Part shown: positions 57,501-63,451 of the stretch, piece after piece
How the letters are laid out: each line of letters starts with the position of its first letter
Numbering within the stretch: the stretch's first letter is position 1
Source: Methanobacterium_B sp963825335
Lineage (GTDB): Archaea; Methanobacteriota; Methanobacteria; Methanobacteriales; Methanobacteriaceae
Assembly: GCA_963825335.1 (NCBI GenBank)
Contig: CAWGSP010000001.1
Span: 1,488,001-1,552,000, forward strand
Direction of reading: 5' to 3'
Length of the DNA stretch: 64,000 nucleotides
Notes under the pieces: generated by a model
Databases searched by the model: none
What the model saw: the letters and a program-made list of their open reading frames with translations, nothing else
Told to the model about the DNA's origin: nothing
Program-made: the position numbers and the translations under genes

Positions 57501-58118
57501 GTAGGTTCCTTGTGTTGGTAGTCCGGCTGTGAATCCGTTTGGTAGTGCGTCTGTTATTTTTATGTTGGTTGCGGTGTCTGGTCCGTTGTTGGTTGCGGTT
57601 ATTGTGAATGTTCCTGTTTGTCCGACGTTTAATGGGCTGCTTGTGGCTGTGTTGGTAACTGTTATGTTACCTTGTTTGGTGTAGATTGGTGCGCTGACGC
57701 TTGTTGTTGGTTGGTTGTTGTATTCTGTTTGGCTTGTTCTGGTTGCTGTGTTTGTGGTGTTGGTTCCGGCCATTGTGGGTGTGGCTGTTCCGGTTATGGT
57801 TAATGTTGCGGTTTGTCCGTTGGTTAGTGTTGGTATTGTCCATACTCCGTTGGTGTATGTTCCGATTGATGGTGTGGCTGTGAATCCGGTTGGTATTGTG
57901 TCGTCTATTACTATGTTGGTTGCTGTGTCTGGTCCGTTATTTGTGGCGGTGACTGTGTAGGTCATGGTATTTCCCACGTTTACTGGACTGGAGCTTGTGG
58001 TTTGTGTGATTGCTACGTTTGCTTCTTTGACGTATATTGTTGCTTGTGGTATTGTTACTGTTCCGGGGTATTCTGTCCATGTTGCGGTTGCGTTGTTGGT
58101 TATGTTGGTTCCGGCCAT
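51501..58118 (-). CDS. Giant DUF11-repeat adhesin, C-terminal segment
   Basis: This 2205-codon frame is the largest part of one gene that starts at 61100. It is built of DUF11-type beta domains (TNNGPDTATNI..ITD.IPxGF, ..GxWTIPTLTNGQTATLTITG). Residues from about 10 to 1440 are mostly 235-residue double units that repeat every 705 bp. Then come divergent DUF11 units and two copies of a different domain (SIDVENDPW...YSVGNSPVFSMDVYNDG...GPGYIDN.PTDYNPMNCS). It ends in a DUF11 unit and YTNITE with no membrane anchor or sorting signal, so the means of attachment is unclear. The apparent ATG at 58118 is internal; the frame is entered by an indel at about 58110-58125. Confidence 0.8.
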   Translation of the reverse strand: MAGTNITNNATATWTEYPGTVTIPQATIYVKEANVAITQTTSSSPVNVGNTMTYTVTATNNGPDTATNIVIDDTIPTGFTATPSIGTYTNGVWTIPTLTNGQTATLTITGTATPTMAGTNTTNTATRTSQTEYNNQPTTSVSAPIYTKQGNITVTNTATSSPLNVGQTGTFTITATNNGPDTATNIKITDALPNGFTAGLPTQGTYNSTTGIWTITSLTSGQTATLTFTAPITAAMAGTNITNNATATWTEYPGTVTIPQATIYVKEANVAITQTTSSSPVNVGNTMTYTVTTTNNGPDTATNIIIDDTIPTGFTATPSIGTYTNGVWTIPTLTNGQTATLTITGTATPSMAGTNTTNTATRTSQTEYNNQPTTSVSTPIYTKEGNITVTNTATSSPLNVGQTGTFTITATNNGPDTTTNIKITDALPNGFTAGLPTQGTYNSTTGIWTITSLTSGQTATLTFTAPITTAMAGTNITNNATATWTEYPGTVTIPQATIYVKEANVAITQTTSSSPVNVGNTMTYTVTTTNNGPDTATNIIIDDTIPTGFTATPSIGTYTNGVWTIPTLTNGQTATLTITGTATPSMAGTNTTNTATRTSQTEYNNQPTTSVSTPIYTKEGNITVTNTATSSPLNVGQTGTFTITATNNGPDTTTNIKITDALPNGFTAGLPTQGTYNSTTGIWTITSLTSGQTATLTFTAPITTAMAGTNITNNATATWTEYPGTVTIPQATIYVKEANVAITQTTSSSPVNVGNTMTYTVTTTNNGPDTATNIIIDDTIPTGFTATPSIGTYTNGVWTIPTLTNGQTATLTITGTATPSMAGTNTTNTATRTSQTEYNNQPTTSVSTPIYTKEGNITVTNTATSSPLNVGQTGTFTITATNNGPDTTTNIKITDALPNGFTAGLPTQGTYNSTTGIWTITSLTSGQTATLTFTAPITTAMAGTNITNNATATWTEYPGTVTIPQATIYVKEANVAITQTTSSSPVNVGNTMTYTVTTTNNGPDTATNIIIDDTIPTGFTATPSIGTYTNGVWTIPTLTNGQTATLTITGTATPSMAGTNTTNTATRTSQTEYNNQPTTSVSTPIYTKEGNITVTNTATSSPLNVGQTGTFTITATNNGPDTTTNIKITDALPNGFTAGLPTQGTYNSTTGIWTITSLTSGQTATLTFTAPITTAMAGTNITNNATATWTEYPGTVTIPQATIYVKEANVAITQTTSSSPVNVGNTMTYTVTTTNNGPDTATNIIIDDTIPTGFTATPSIGTYTNGVWTIPTLTNGQTATLTITGTATPSMAGTNTTNTATRTSQTEYNNQPTTSVSTPIYTKEGNITVTNTATSSPLNVGQTGTFTITATNNGPDTTTNIKITDALPNGFTAGLPTQGTYNSTTGIWTITSLTSGQTATLTFTAPITTAMAGTNITNNATATWTEYPGTVTIPQATIYVNKADPIFTQTVNGQNSGNLTVNVNDPLTFIITVENMGPDADHNINIQDIIPSGLNNPNVVTSVGNYNINTGIWNIPELDTLGTATLTITGTAGSNMAGLNITNTATEINQTEYDPTPGTTTSIPVYTKLANVVVSQSGNYSGDNVTFIVTATNNGPDNATNIIINDAIPTGLTNVYVTASAGTSYSNGVWTIPNLVDLTTATLNITGTAVPKSTIVNNATRISQTEYNNLSTQSTSSVYVPFISIDVENDPWFYDSVTGYQYEYSVGNSPVFSMDVYNDGDEVTGVTIAYTYGTGFSLIAYDTMGIGTVTQNGNTLTWTINRMPAGGAAFMNIVLRVIQSGNYTPNLTTTAQLIGLGPGYIDNYPTDYNPMNCSITVPSSADMQVNQTVTGTPKTNQQITYTITATNNGPDTANNIQITDKIPTGLGNKTITPSIGTYSSSTGIWTIPTLTNGQIATLTITATITATSGTIINTASMKSQNGQYDWNFNNNAQTTNLTITGTYTPNVSIDVENDPWAYDSVTGYQTEYSVGNSPVFSMDVYNDGAEVTGVKLTYTYGTGFSLIAYDTMGIGTVTQNGNTLTWTINRMPVNGAAFMNIVLRVIQSGNYTPNLTTTAQLIGLGPGYIDNNPTDYNPMNCSISAPSSADMQVNQTVTGTPKTNQQITYTITATNNGPDTANNIQITDKIPKGLGNITITPSIGTYSSSTGIWTIPTLTNGQTATLTITATITATSGTIINTASMKSQNGQYDWNYNNNAQTTYTNITE
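51560..53070 (-). repeat. Two-copy 0.78-kb repeat at the adhesin 3' end
   Basis: The block coding for the SIDVENDPW domain plus one DUF11 unit is present twice (about 51530-52290 and 52310-53070) with high identity, offset by about 780 bp. It encodes the only non-DUF11 part of the C-terminal half. Confidence 0.75.
53790..57940 (-). repeat. 705-bp tandem repeats in the adhesin gene
   Basis: The same 705-bp unit (235 codons, two DUF11 domains) recurs with offsets of exactly 705 bp, for example the word ATTATTATGTTGGTTGCGG near 54380, 55085, 55790, 56495 and 57200. At least five units are near-identical; more divergent copies extend to about 59.2 kb and degenerate ones to 59.8 kb. The near identity points to recent unequal crossing-over or gene conversion, and the copy number in any assembly is uncertain. 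Confidence 0.88.
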
Positions 58119-59244
58119 ATGTGGTGGTTATTGGTCCTGTGAATGTTAGTGTTGCTGTTTGTCCGTTTGTTAGGCTGGTTATTGTCCATATGCCTGTTGT
58201 GGTGTTGTAGGTTCCTTGTGTTGGTGTTCCGGCTGTGAATCCGTTTGGTAGTGCGTCTGTTATTTTTATGTTGGTTGTGGTGTCTGGTCCGTTGTTGGTT
58301 GCGGTTATTGTGAATGTTCCTGTTTGTCCGACGTTTAATGGGCTGCTTGTGGCTGTGTTGGTCACTGTTATGTTACCTTGTTTGGTGTAGATTGGTGCGC
58401 TGACGCTTGTTGTTGGTTGGTTGTTGTATTCTGTTTGGTTTGTTCTGGTTGCTGTGTTTGTGGTGTTGGTTCCGGCCATTGTGGGTGTGGCTGTTCCGGT
58501 TATGGTTAATGTTGCGGTTTGTCCGTTTGTTAGTGTTGGTATTGTCCATACTCCGTTGGTGTATGTTCCGATTGATGGTGTGGCTGTGAATCCGGTTGGT
58601 ATTGTGTCGTCTATTACTATGTTTGTTGCTGTGTCTGGTCCGTTATTTGTGGCGGTGACTGTGTAGGTCATGGTATTTCCCACGTTTATTGGACTGGAGC
58701 TTGTGGTTTGTGTGATTGCTACGTTTGCTTCTTTGACGTATATTGTGCTGTTTGGTATTGAATTTGTGCCACTGTATTCTGGCCATGTTGTTGTAGCGGT
58801 GTTGGTTATGTTGGTTCCGGCCATGCTACTTGGTATGTTTGTTATTGTGAATGTTATTGTAGCGGTTGTTCCCTTTTTCAGATTGTTTATTGTCCATATG
58901 CCTGTTGTGGTGTTGTAGGTTCCAGTGGTTGGTGTTCCTGCTGTGAATCCGTTTGGTGTTGGATCGGTTATTTGTATCTTGCTTACGGTGGTTGGTCCGT
59001 TATTGATGACAGTTATTGTGAAGGTTCCTGTGCCTCCAACATTTACAGGTGTTGTTGCTGTGTTGGTTATGGTTAACTGGTTTACGTATATTGAGCTGTT
59101 TGGTATAGTTACTGTGCTTGGATATTCGGTCCAGGTTGCGGTTGCTGTGTTGGTTATGTTGGTTCCGGCCATATGCTGGTGGTTATTGGTCCTGTGAATG
59201 TGAGTGTTGCTGTTTGTCCGTTTGTTAGGCTGGTTATTGTCCAT
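57937..59244 (-). CDS. Giant DUF11-repeat adhesin, middle segment
   Basis: A second frame of the same gene, carrying DUF11 units from about 59165 to 58115 and then running on in the wrong frame (text such as RNQHNQQRNRNMDRIPRNSN is an out-of-frame reading of AGTNITNNATATWTEYPGT). The joins to the segments before and after both fall at the same place in the repeat, the GPITT-MAGTN boundary (GGCCATATG in the DNA). A real start within this segment is unlikely. Confidence 0.6.
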   Translation of the reverse strand: MDNNQPNKRTNSNTHIHRTNNHQHMAGTNITNTATATWTEYPSTVTIPNSSIYVNQLTITNTATTPVNVGGTGTFTITVINNGPTTVSKIQITDPTPNGFTAGTPTTGTYNTTTGIWTINNLKKGTTATITFTITNIPSSMAGTNITNTATTTWPEYSGTNSIPNSTIYVKEANVAITQTTSSSPINVGNTMTYTVTATNNGPDTATNIVIDDTIPTGFTATPSIGTYTNGVWTIPTLTNGQTATLTITGTATPTMAGTNTTNTATRTNQTEYNNQPTTSVSAPIYTKQGNITVTNTATSSPLNVGQTGTFTITATNNGPDTTTNIKITDALPNGFTAGTPTQGTYNTTTGIWTITSLTNGQTATLTFTGPITTTYGRNQHNQQRNRNMDRIPRNSNNTTSNNIRQRSKRSNHTNHKLQSSKRGKYHDLHSHRHK

Positions 59245-61100
59245 ATGCCTGTTGTGGTGTTGTAGGTTCCTAGTGGTTGGTGTTCCTGCTGTGAATCCGT
59301 TTGGTGTTGCGATCGGTTATTTGTATGTTGATTGGCTGTGTCTGGTCCGTTGTTGGTTGCGGTTATTGTGAAGGTTCCTGTGCCTCCCACATTTACTGGT
59401 GTTGTTCCAGTGTTGGTGATTGTTAAAACTGCGTTATTTACATACGAGTTGGCTGATGTAGTTGGTAATTGTGAGTTATATTGGTCTTGCCCTGTTTCTG
59501 TTGCAGTGTTTGTGACATTGGTTCCAGCCATATTTGCAACGGCTGTACCAGTAATAGTCAAAGTTGCTGATGAACCACTTGCGAGGCTTGCAATTACCCA
59601 AGTGTTATTATAATAAGTTCCATTTGATGGTGTGGCTGTAAATCCTGAAGGTAAAACATCATTTATTATTATACCTGTTGCAGTGTTTGGTCCATTATTT
59701 GTTGCAGTAACAGTGTAAGTTATTTTATTTCCCACGTTAACAGGGGAATTTACTGTTTGGCTTAATGCAACATTAGCTGTAACATCAGAATTAATAATAG
59801 AAATGTCTAAAAGACTTTGAGGTAAAATATTTTCTGCTACTAAATTCTGTTTTGGATCTAATGGATTATCATATAATAGATTACCATAATTACCACTAAC
59901 TGATGCTGTTACTGTAACACTGCTATTGGAAGGAATATTTGATAATGTAACTATTGCTTGTCCATTTGAATTGTTAGTTCCTGTTGTTGAACTAAGTGTT
60001 CCGCCAGTTGTTTGGAAGTTAACCGTTGCTCCACTTAAAGGATTTCCTTTATTGTCAAGTACTGTAGCTGTAATTGTAACTGGTTGCCCATTAGCAATTC
60101 TTGTTATTTGTGGTGTTACATTGATGGTTGAAGGATAAACCATTGAATTTGCACTGGCGATACTTGCAATTGCTAAAGCTTCCGTTCTTATTTCGGAACC
60201 TCCAGAAGAATCAAGCGCATCATTAGGTGCTGTTAAAAAATGGTAATATGCAGTAGGATTACTTGAATTGTAAGCTGGATATTGTACTGTAGTTAACGCC
60301 CATATTGCACATTGTATAGCTGCACCCATTTGATTTGATGTTAAACCTGAGCTAGGTGAACTTGGACTGTAGTGGCTGATAACATAATTAACTGCACCCC
60401 AATCTATTGCAGACGACAAATTTCCGGTAGTACCAGGTAAAGGTCCATTTACTAACAATATATTGTTTGGGTTTATTTCAGTGTAAATGTCTATACAATA
60501 TGAATTAAATATAGTTGAACCACTATTTGTTGCTGTTTTTATTTCTCCTGCCGTGAAATAGCCTGAATAGTGGGTTATATATACAGAATATGCATATCCA
60601 TAATTTCCATTCCACCAGGCTTGGATTGGAGTTAAAACCGAGTTTGACGTACCATAATAATTAGGGTCATTCGGATTAGAACTTTTCGCAACCGTCACGT
60701 TATAATTTGTTACTGAATTGCATCCAAGATAGCTGGTAGTAACTTCAAATTGTGTACTATTACTGTAAAAGTTTGTAGAATAAAATCCATTCGCATTAGT
60801 AGTTGTGATGGCTAATGTTCTGCCGCTTGTTGAGTTAATAATAACTGTAGCGCCTGGTAAATTTCTAATTGCTCCATATTCATTAATAGTTACTGTCCCA
60901 TTAATAATTGGATCTCCAGCAGATCCTGCTTTTTTAGTTGTTGTAGCCTTTGAAGTTAATTGTAAAGTTGAAAGAGTTGTAGTATTATTATGAGATATTG
61001 TTGTATTTTGTTGTGGTGTGACAGCTGCTGATGTTCCACAGATAGTCATTATAAATACAAATGCTAAAACAAAAATTATTAATTGTTTATAATTTTTTAT
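59154..61100 (-). CDS. Giant DUF11-repeat adhesin, N-terminal segment with thioester-like and Big_1-like domains
   Basis: The best start is ATA at 61100, seven bases after GGAGG; it gives a complete signal peptide (KNYKQLIIFVLAFVFIMTIC..TSAA) that the first ATG (61049) cuts. A carboxypeptidase-regulatory-like domain (about 60-120) is followed by a probable thioester domain (about 135-300): YCIDIYTEI carries the candidate Cys, and GAAIQCAIWALTT the candidate Gln for an internal thioester, as in Gram-positive TED adhesins. Next is a Big_1-like domain (INVTPQITRIANGQPVTITA) and the first DUF11 units. Three one-base insertions between about 59265 and 59325 shift and restore the frame. Full gene: about 3,200 residues. 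Confidence 0.78.
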   Translation of the reverse strand: MKNYKQLIIFVLAFVFIMTICGTSAAVTPQQNTTISHNNTTTLSTLQLTSKATTTKKAGSAGDPIINGTVTINEYGAIRNLPGATVIINSTSGRTLAITTTNANGFYSTNFYSNSTQFEVTTSYLGCNSVTNYNVTVAKSSNPNDPNYYGTSNSVLTPIQAWWNGNYGYAYSVYITHYSGYFTAGEIKTATNSGSTIFNSYCIDIYTEINPNNILLVNGPLPGTTGNLSSAIDWGAVNYVISHYSPSSPSSGLTSNQMGAAIQCAIWALTTVQYPAYNSSNPTAYYHFLTAPNDALDSSGGSEIRTEALAIASIASANSMVYPSTINVTPQITRIANGQPVTITATVLDNKGNPLSGATVNFQTTGGTLSSTTGTNNSNGQAIVTLSNIPSNSSVTVTASVSGNYGNLLYDNPLDPKQNLVAENILPQSLLDISIINSDVTANVALSQTVNSPVNVGNKITYTVTATNNGPNTATGIIINDVLPSGFTATPSNGTYYNNTWVIASLASGSSATLTITGTAVANMAGTNVTNTATETGQDQYNSQLPTTSANSYVNNAVLTITNTGTTPVNVGGTGTFTITATNNGPDTANQHTNNRSQHQTDSQQEHQPLGTYNTTTGIWTITSLTNGQTATLTFTGPITTSIWPEPT

Positions 61101-61476
61101 TTTTTCCCCTCCTTAATATTTTTTAAAATCACTATGAATTTTTTTTAAAACAAGTATTATTTCCAAGATTCTTATCTAATTTCACTACTAAACATCCAAT
61201 TTCAATATTAATCATCTAATTTCAGCTAAAATCATTTAATTTCAATTTTTTCACCTAATTCTTTTTAAAAAGTTAGTAAATTAACTTTCACATATAATAT
61301 ACTTAATTGTGATAGAATATAAACTTTTTTAACTGGATATAACAGGTTTGTGAAAGGAATCACAAAAATAAAAATAAGATAGGGATTTAATGATTAATTT
61401 TAATCAAGCACGAACAATAAAATATAATAAATAATGGATAATAATTAAGTTAAAAAGATAATCAATATGTGATAGT
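61101..61476. other. Divergent promoter region between adhesin and lasso B genes
   Basis: 376 AT-rich bases. A short imperfect repeat of TCATCTAATTTCA/TCATTTAATTTCA/TCACCTAATTC-type words lies at about 61170-61262 (five near-copies, spacing 20-30 bp), suitable for regulator binding. GTGAT at about 61470 leads to the B1 start. No gene is seen. Confidence 0.45.
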
Positions 61477-61761
61477 ATGACAAAAATAACTAGAGATACA
61501 ATTGTAGTAGTTGCAGATGAAGTAGTTTCATGTGATCTTGATGGAGAAGCTGCAATATTAGACATTAAAGATGGAATTTATTATGGTTTAGATCCTGTAG
61601 GAGCTAAAATATGGAACTTAATTCAAAAACCTTTAATAATAAATGAAATTATTAAAACAATTTTGAATGAATATGATGTTGATAAAGATCAATGCACAAA
61701 TGACATTTTTGAGTTAATAGAAGAACTTTTAGATAACAGGCTGGTTAAGGTTAATGAATAG
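61477..61761 (+). CDS. PqqD-like lasso precursor-recognition protein (B1/RRE)
   Basis: 94 residues, GTGATAGT before the ATG. The pattern DEVVSCDLDGEAAILDIKDGIYYGLDPVGAKIWNLI...I...L...YDV is a PqqD/RiPP recognition element: a winged helix whose third strand binds the leader peptide. In lasso systems this separate B1 protein binds the YxxPxL leader motif and delivers the precursor to the protease. It overlaps the protease gene by eight bases (ATGA-type overlap), showing tight co-expression. Confidence 0.88.
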   Translation: MTKITRDTIVVVADEVVSCDLDGEAAILDIKDGIYYGLDPVGAKIWNLIQKPLIINEIIKTILNEYDVDKDQCTNDIFELIEELLDNRLVKVNE

Positions 61762-62170
61762 AATAATCAGTTTTTTCAAACTTCCAAAAAATAAAAAAAG
61801 TTTGTTTATTAAAAGCTTGATTTTGATAATTTTTATTCGTATATCTCTGACTATATTACCATTTTCAAAAGTTAAAAAAATATCAAAAATATTTTCACGA
61901 TCAAATAAAGATCAAATAAATAATGAAACTATCGAAGATATCATATGGTCTATACATGTTGCTTCAAATTACATTCCAAGAGCTACATGCCTCACACAAG
62001 CAATAACCGCTCAGATATTACTCTATAGATATCATTATCATTCAAAACTTAAAATAGGTGTTATAAAAAAGAGTGATTTTGAAGCACATGCTTGGTTAGA
62101 AATTAATAATGAAATTATTTTAGGGAAATCTGAAGAAAAATACGTACCAATATTAAATTTAGATAACTAA
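61754..62170 (+). CDS. Lasso leader peptidase (B2, McjB C-terminal/transglutaminase-like)
   Basis: 138 residues. The catalytic Cys is C79 in RATCLTQAITAQILL and the His is H112 in EAHAWLEI, both within the McjB-type cysteine protease fold; a third residue (Asp) near the IILG...Y end is not certain. The N-terminal 40 residues are basic and hydrophobic, as in other B2 proteins. It cleaves the precursor after the leader so that the freed core amine can be cyclised. Overlap with B1 and 20 bases to the exporter gene show one operon B1-B2-D. Confidence 0.88.
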   Translation: MNRIISFFKLPKNKKSLFIKSLILIIFIRISLTILPFSKVKKISKIFSRSNKDQINNETIEDIIWSIHVASNYIPRATCLTQAITAQILLYRYHYHSKLKIGVIKKSDFEAHAWLEINNEIILGKSEEKYVPILNLDN

Positions 62171-62190
62171 ATATCATAAATAGGGATTTA

Positions 62191-62649
62191 ATGACTAGAA
62201 AAATCGTATCAAATATCAAAAAAAGTTTATTAACCCAGTACACTAAAAATCTCTTCCAATTAATGCCTAAAAAGGTTACTCTAGCCTTATGTTTGATGGT
62301 GTTGATAAGTTTAATTCAGGGAATAAGTTTAATACTACTAGTACCATTACTACAACTAGTGGGATTGAATGTGGGACAAGGATCCATAGGCCAGATTGCA
62401 GGATTAATCACAATTATTTTCACTACATTAGGATTACAACTAAATTTGGTAAATGTTTTAGTATTATACGTAGCTGTAATAAGTTTCAGTGCTATTTTAA
62501 ATCGATACCAAACATTAAGGACATCAGATATTGAATTTCAATTCGCAGCACACCTACGCAAACAACTTTACATAGCCATAACCAATTCAAACTGGCTTTT
62601 TTTATCAAAAATGAAGATCATCAAACTTTGCCCATGCCTTAACCAATGA
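62191..62649 (+). CDS. Lasso ABC exporter, N-terminal membrane part (frame broken)
   Basis: First segment of the D gene. AGGGA precedes the ATG. A basic cytoplasmic start leads to two long membrane helices (about 29-60 and 72-100), the usual front of an ABC exporter membrane domain. At about 62614-62617 (ATGAAGATCATC) one extra A turns the frame to a stop at 62649; removing it restores the reading SSNFAHALTNEIERIS, the coupling region expected here. Confidence 0.7.
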   Translation: MTRKIVSNIKKSLLTQYTKNLFQLMPKKVTLALCLMVLISLIQGISLILLVPLLQLVGLNVGQGSIGQIAGLITIIFTTLGLQLNLVNVLVLYVAVISFSAILNRYQTLRTSDIEFQFAAHLRKQLYIAITNSNWLFLSKMKIIKLCPCLNQ

Positions 62650-63451
62650 AATAGAAAGAATCAGCATAGGAACCGGCCAATTCTTATTATTAATATCCAG
62701 CATAATGATTTTGATAGTCTACATAATTTTCGCCATTAAACTGGCTGGAATAATCACAGGAATAATTTTTATAGTCGGAGTATGTATTCTGTTAATACTA
62801 CGAAGAATGGTATCCAAGTCAGAATCGAGCGGTCAAGAAATTACAACAACAACACAGGACTTGTACTCATCTATCTTACAACATCTTGATGGAATGAAAA
62901 CCATAAAAAGCTTTGGAATGCAAGAAGATAATATCCAAATATTCTCCAATCAGACTAATCAAGTTGCAAAGAATTATCTAGATAGTATAAAAAGTTATGC
63001 CGATGTTAAATTACTATTTGATATTGGAACAGTTATCGTCCTTGCAATTCTCGTTCTAGTTTTAATTGATGTTGTTAAATTACCCACAGCAAGTTTATTT
63101 TTATTAATTTACCTTTTTGTCATGATGATCCCACAGTTTTCAACAATCCAGCGCAGTTACCAGTACTTCATAAACATGTTACCAGCTTATGACAATGTGA
63201 TGAATATGGAAAAAGAGTGTCTCGAAAATAATGAAATCAAAGAATCTACATCTGAGAGAATAGGACTCAAAAATGCTATCTTCCTAAAAGACATGTCGTT
63301 TTCATATAGGGGTAAAGAATACTTCTCAATGGAAAATTTGAATTTAAAAATAGTTGCTGGTAAAACCACAGCACTAGTCGGACCATCGGGTTCAGGTAAG
63401 AGTACAATAGCAGATTTGGTTATGGGCTTAATTAAACCCGATCGATGGTGA
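62618..63451 (+). CDS. Lasso ABC exporter, middle part (frame broken)
   Basis: Second segment, not a separate gene. It has the remaining membrane helices, the linker and the start of the ATPase domain with Walker A GPSGSGKST. At 63440-63444 (CCCGATCGATGG) one extra base ends the frame in TGA just after GLIKPD, while DGETRVDDIPIS follows in the next frame. The first ATG here is at 62705, which is internal. Confidence 0.72.
   Translation, partial: SSNFAHALTNEIERISIGTGQFLLLISSIMILIVYIIFAIKLAGIITGIIFIVGVCILLILRRMVSKSESSGQEITTTTQDLYSSILQHLDGMKTIKSFGMQEDNIQIFSNQTNQVAKNYLDSIKSYADVKLLFDIGTVIVLAILVLVLIDVVKLPTASLFLLIYLFVMMIPQFSTIQRSYQYFINMLPAYDNVMNMEKECLENNEIKESTSERIGLKNAIFLKDMSFSYRGKEYFSMENLNLKIVAGKTTALVGPSGSGKSTIADLVMGLIKPDRW

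Noticed and set aside
53790..57940. Possible CRISPR or mobile element from the regular repeats
   Set aside because: The repeats are long, contiguous and in frame inside one protein gene; no transposase or terminal repeats.
51424..59197. Many open frames of 60-200 codons antisense to or out of frame with the adhesin repeats
   Set aside because: They recur every 705 bp as shadows of the repeat, have extreme composition (His/Asn/Arg-rich or Val-rich) and no ribosome sites.
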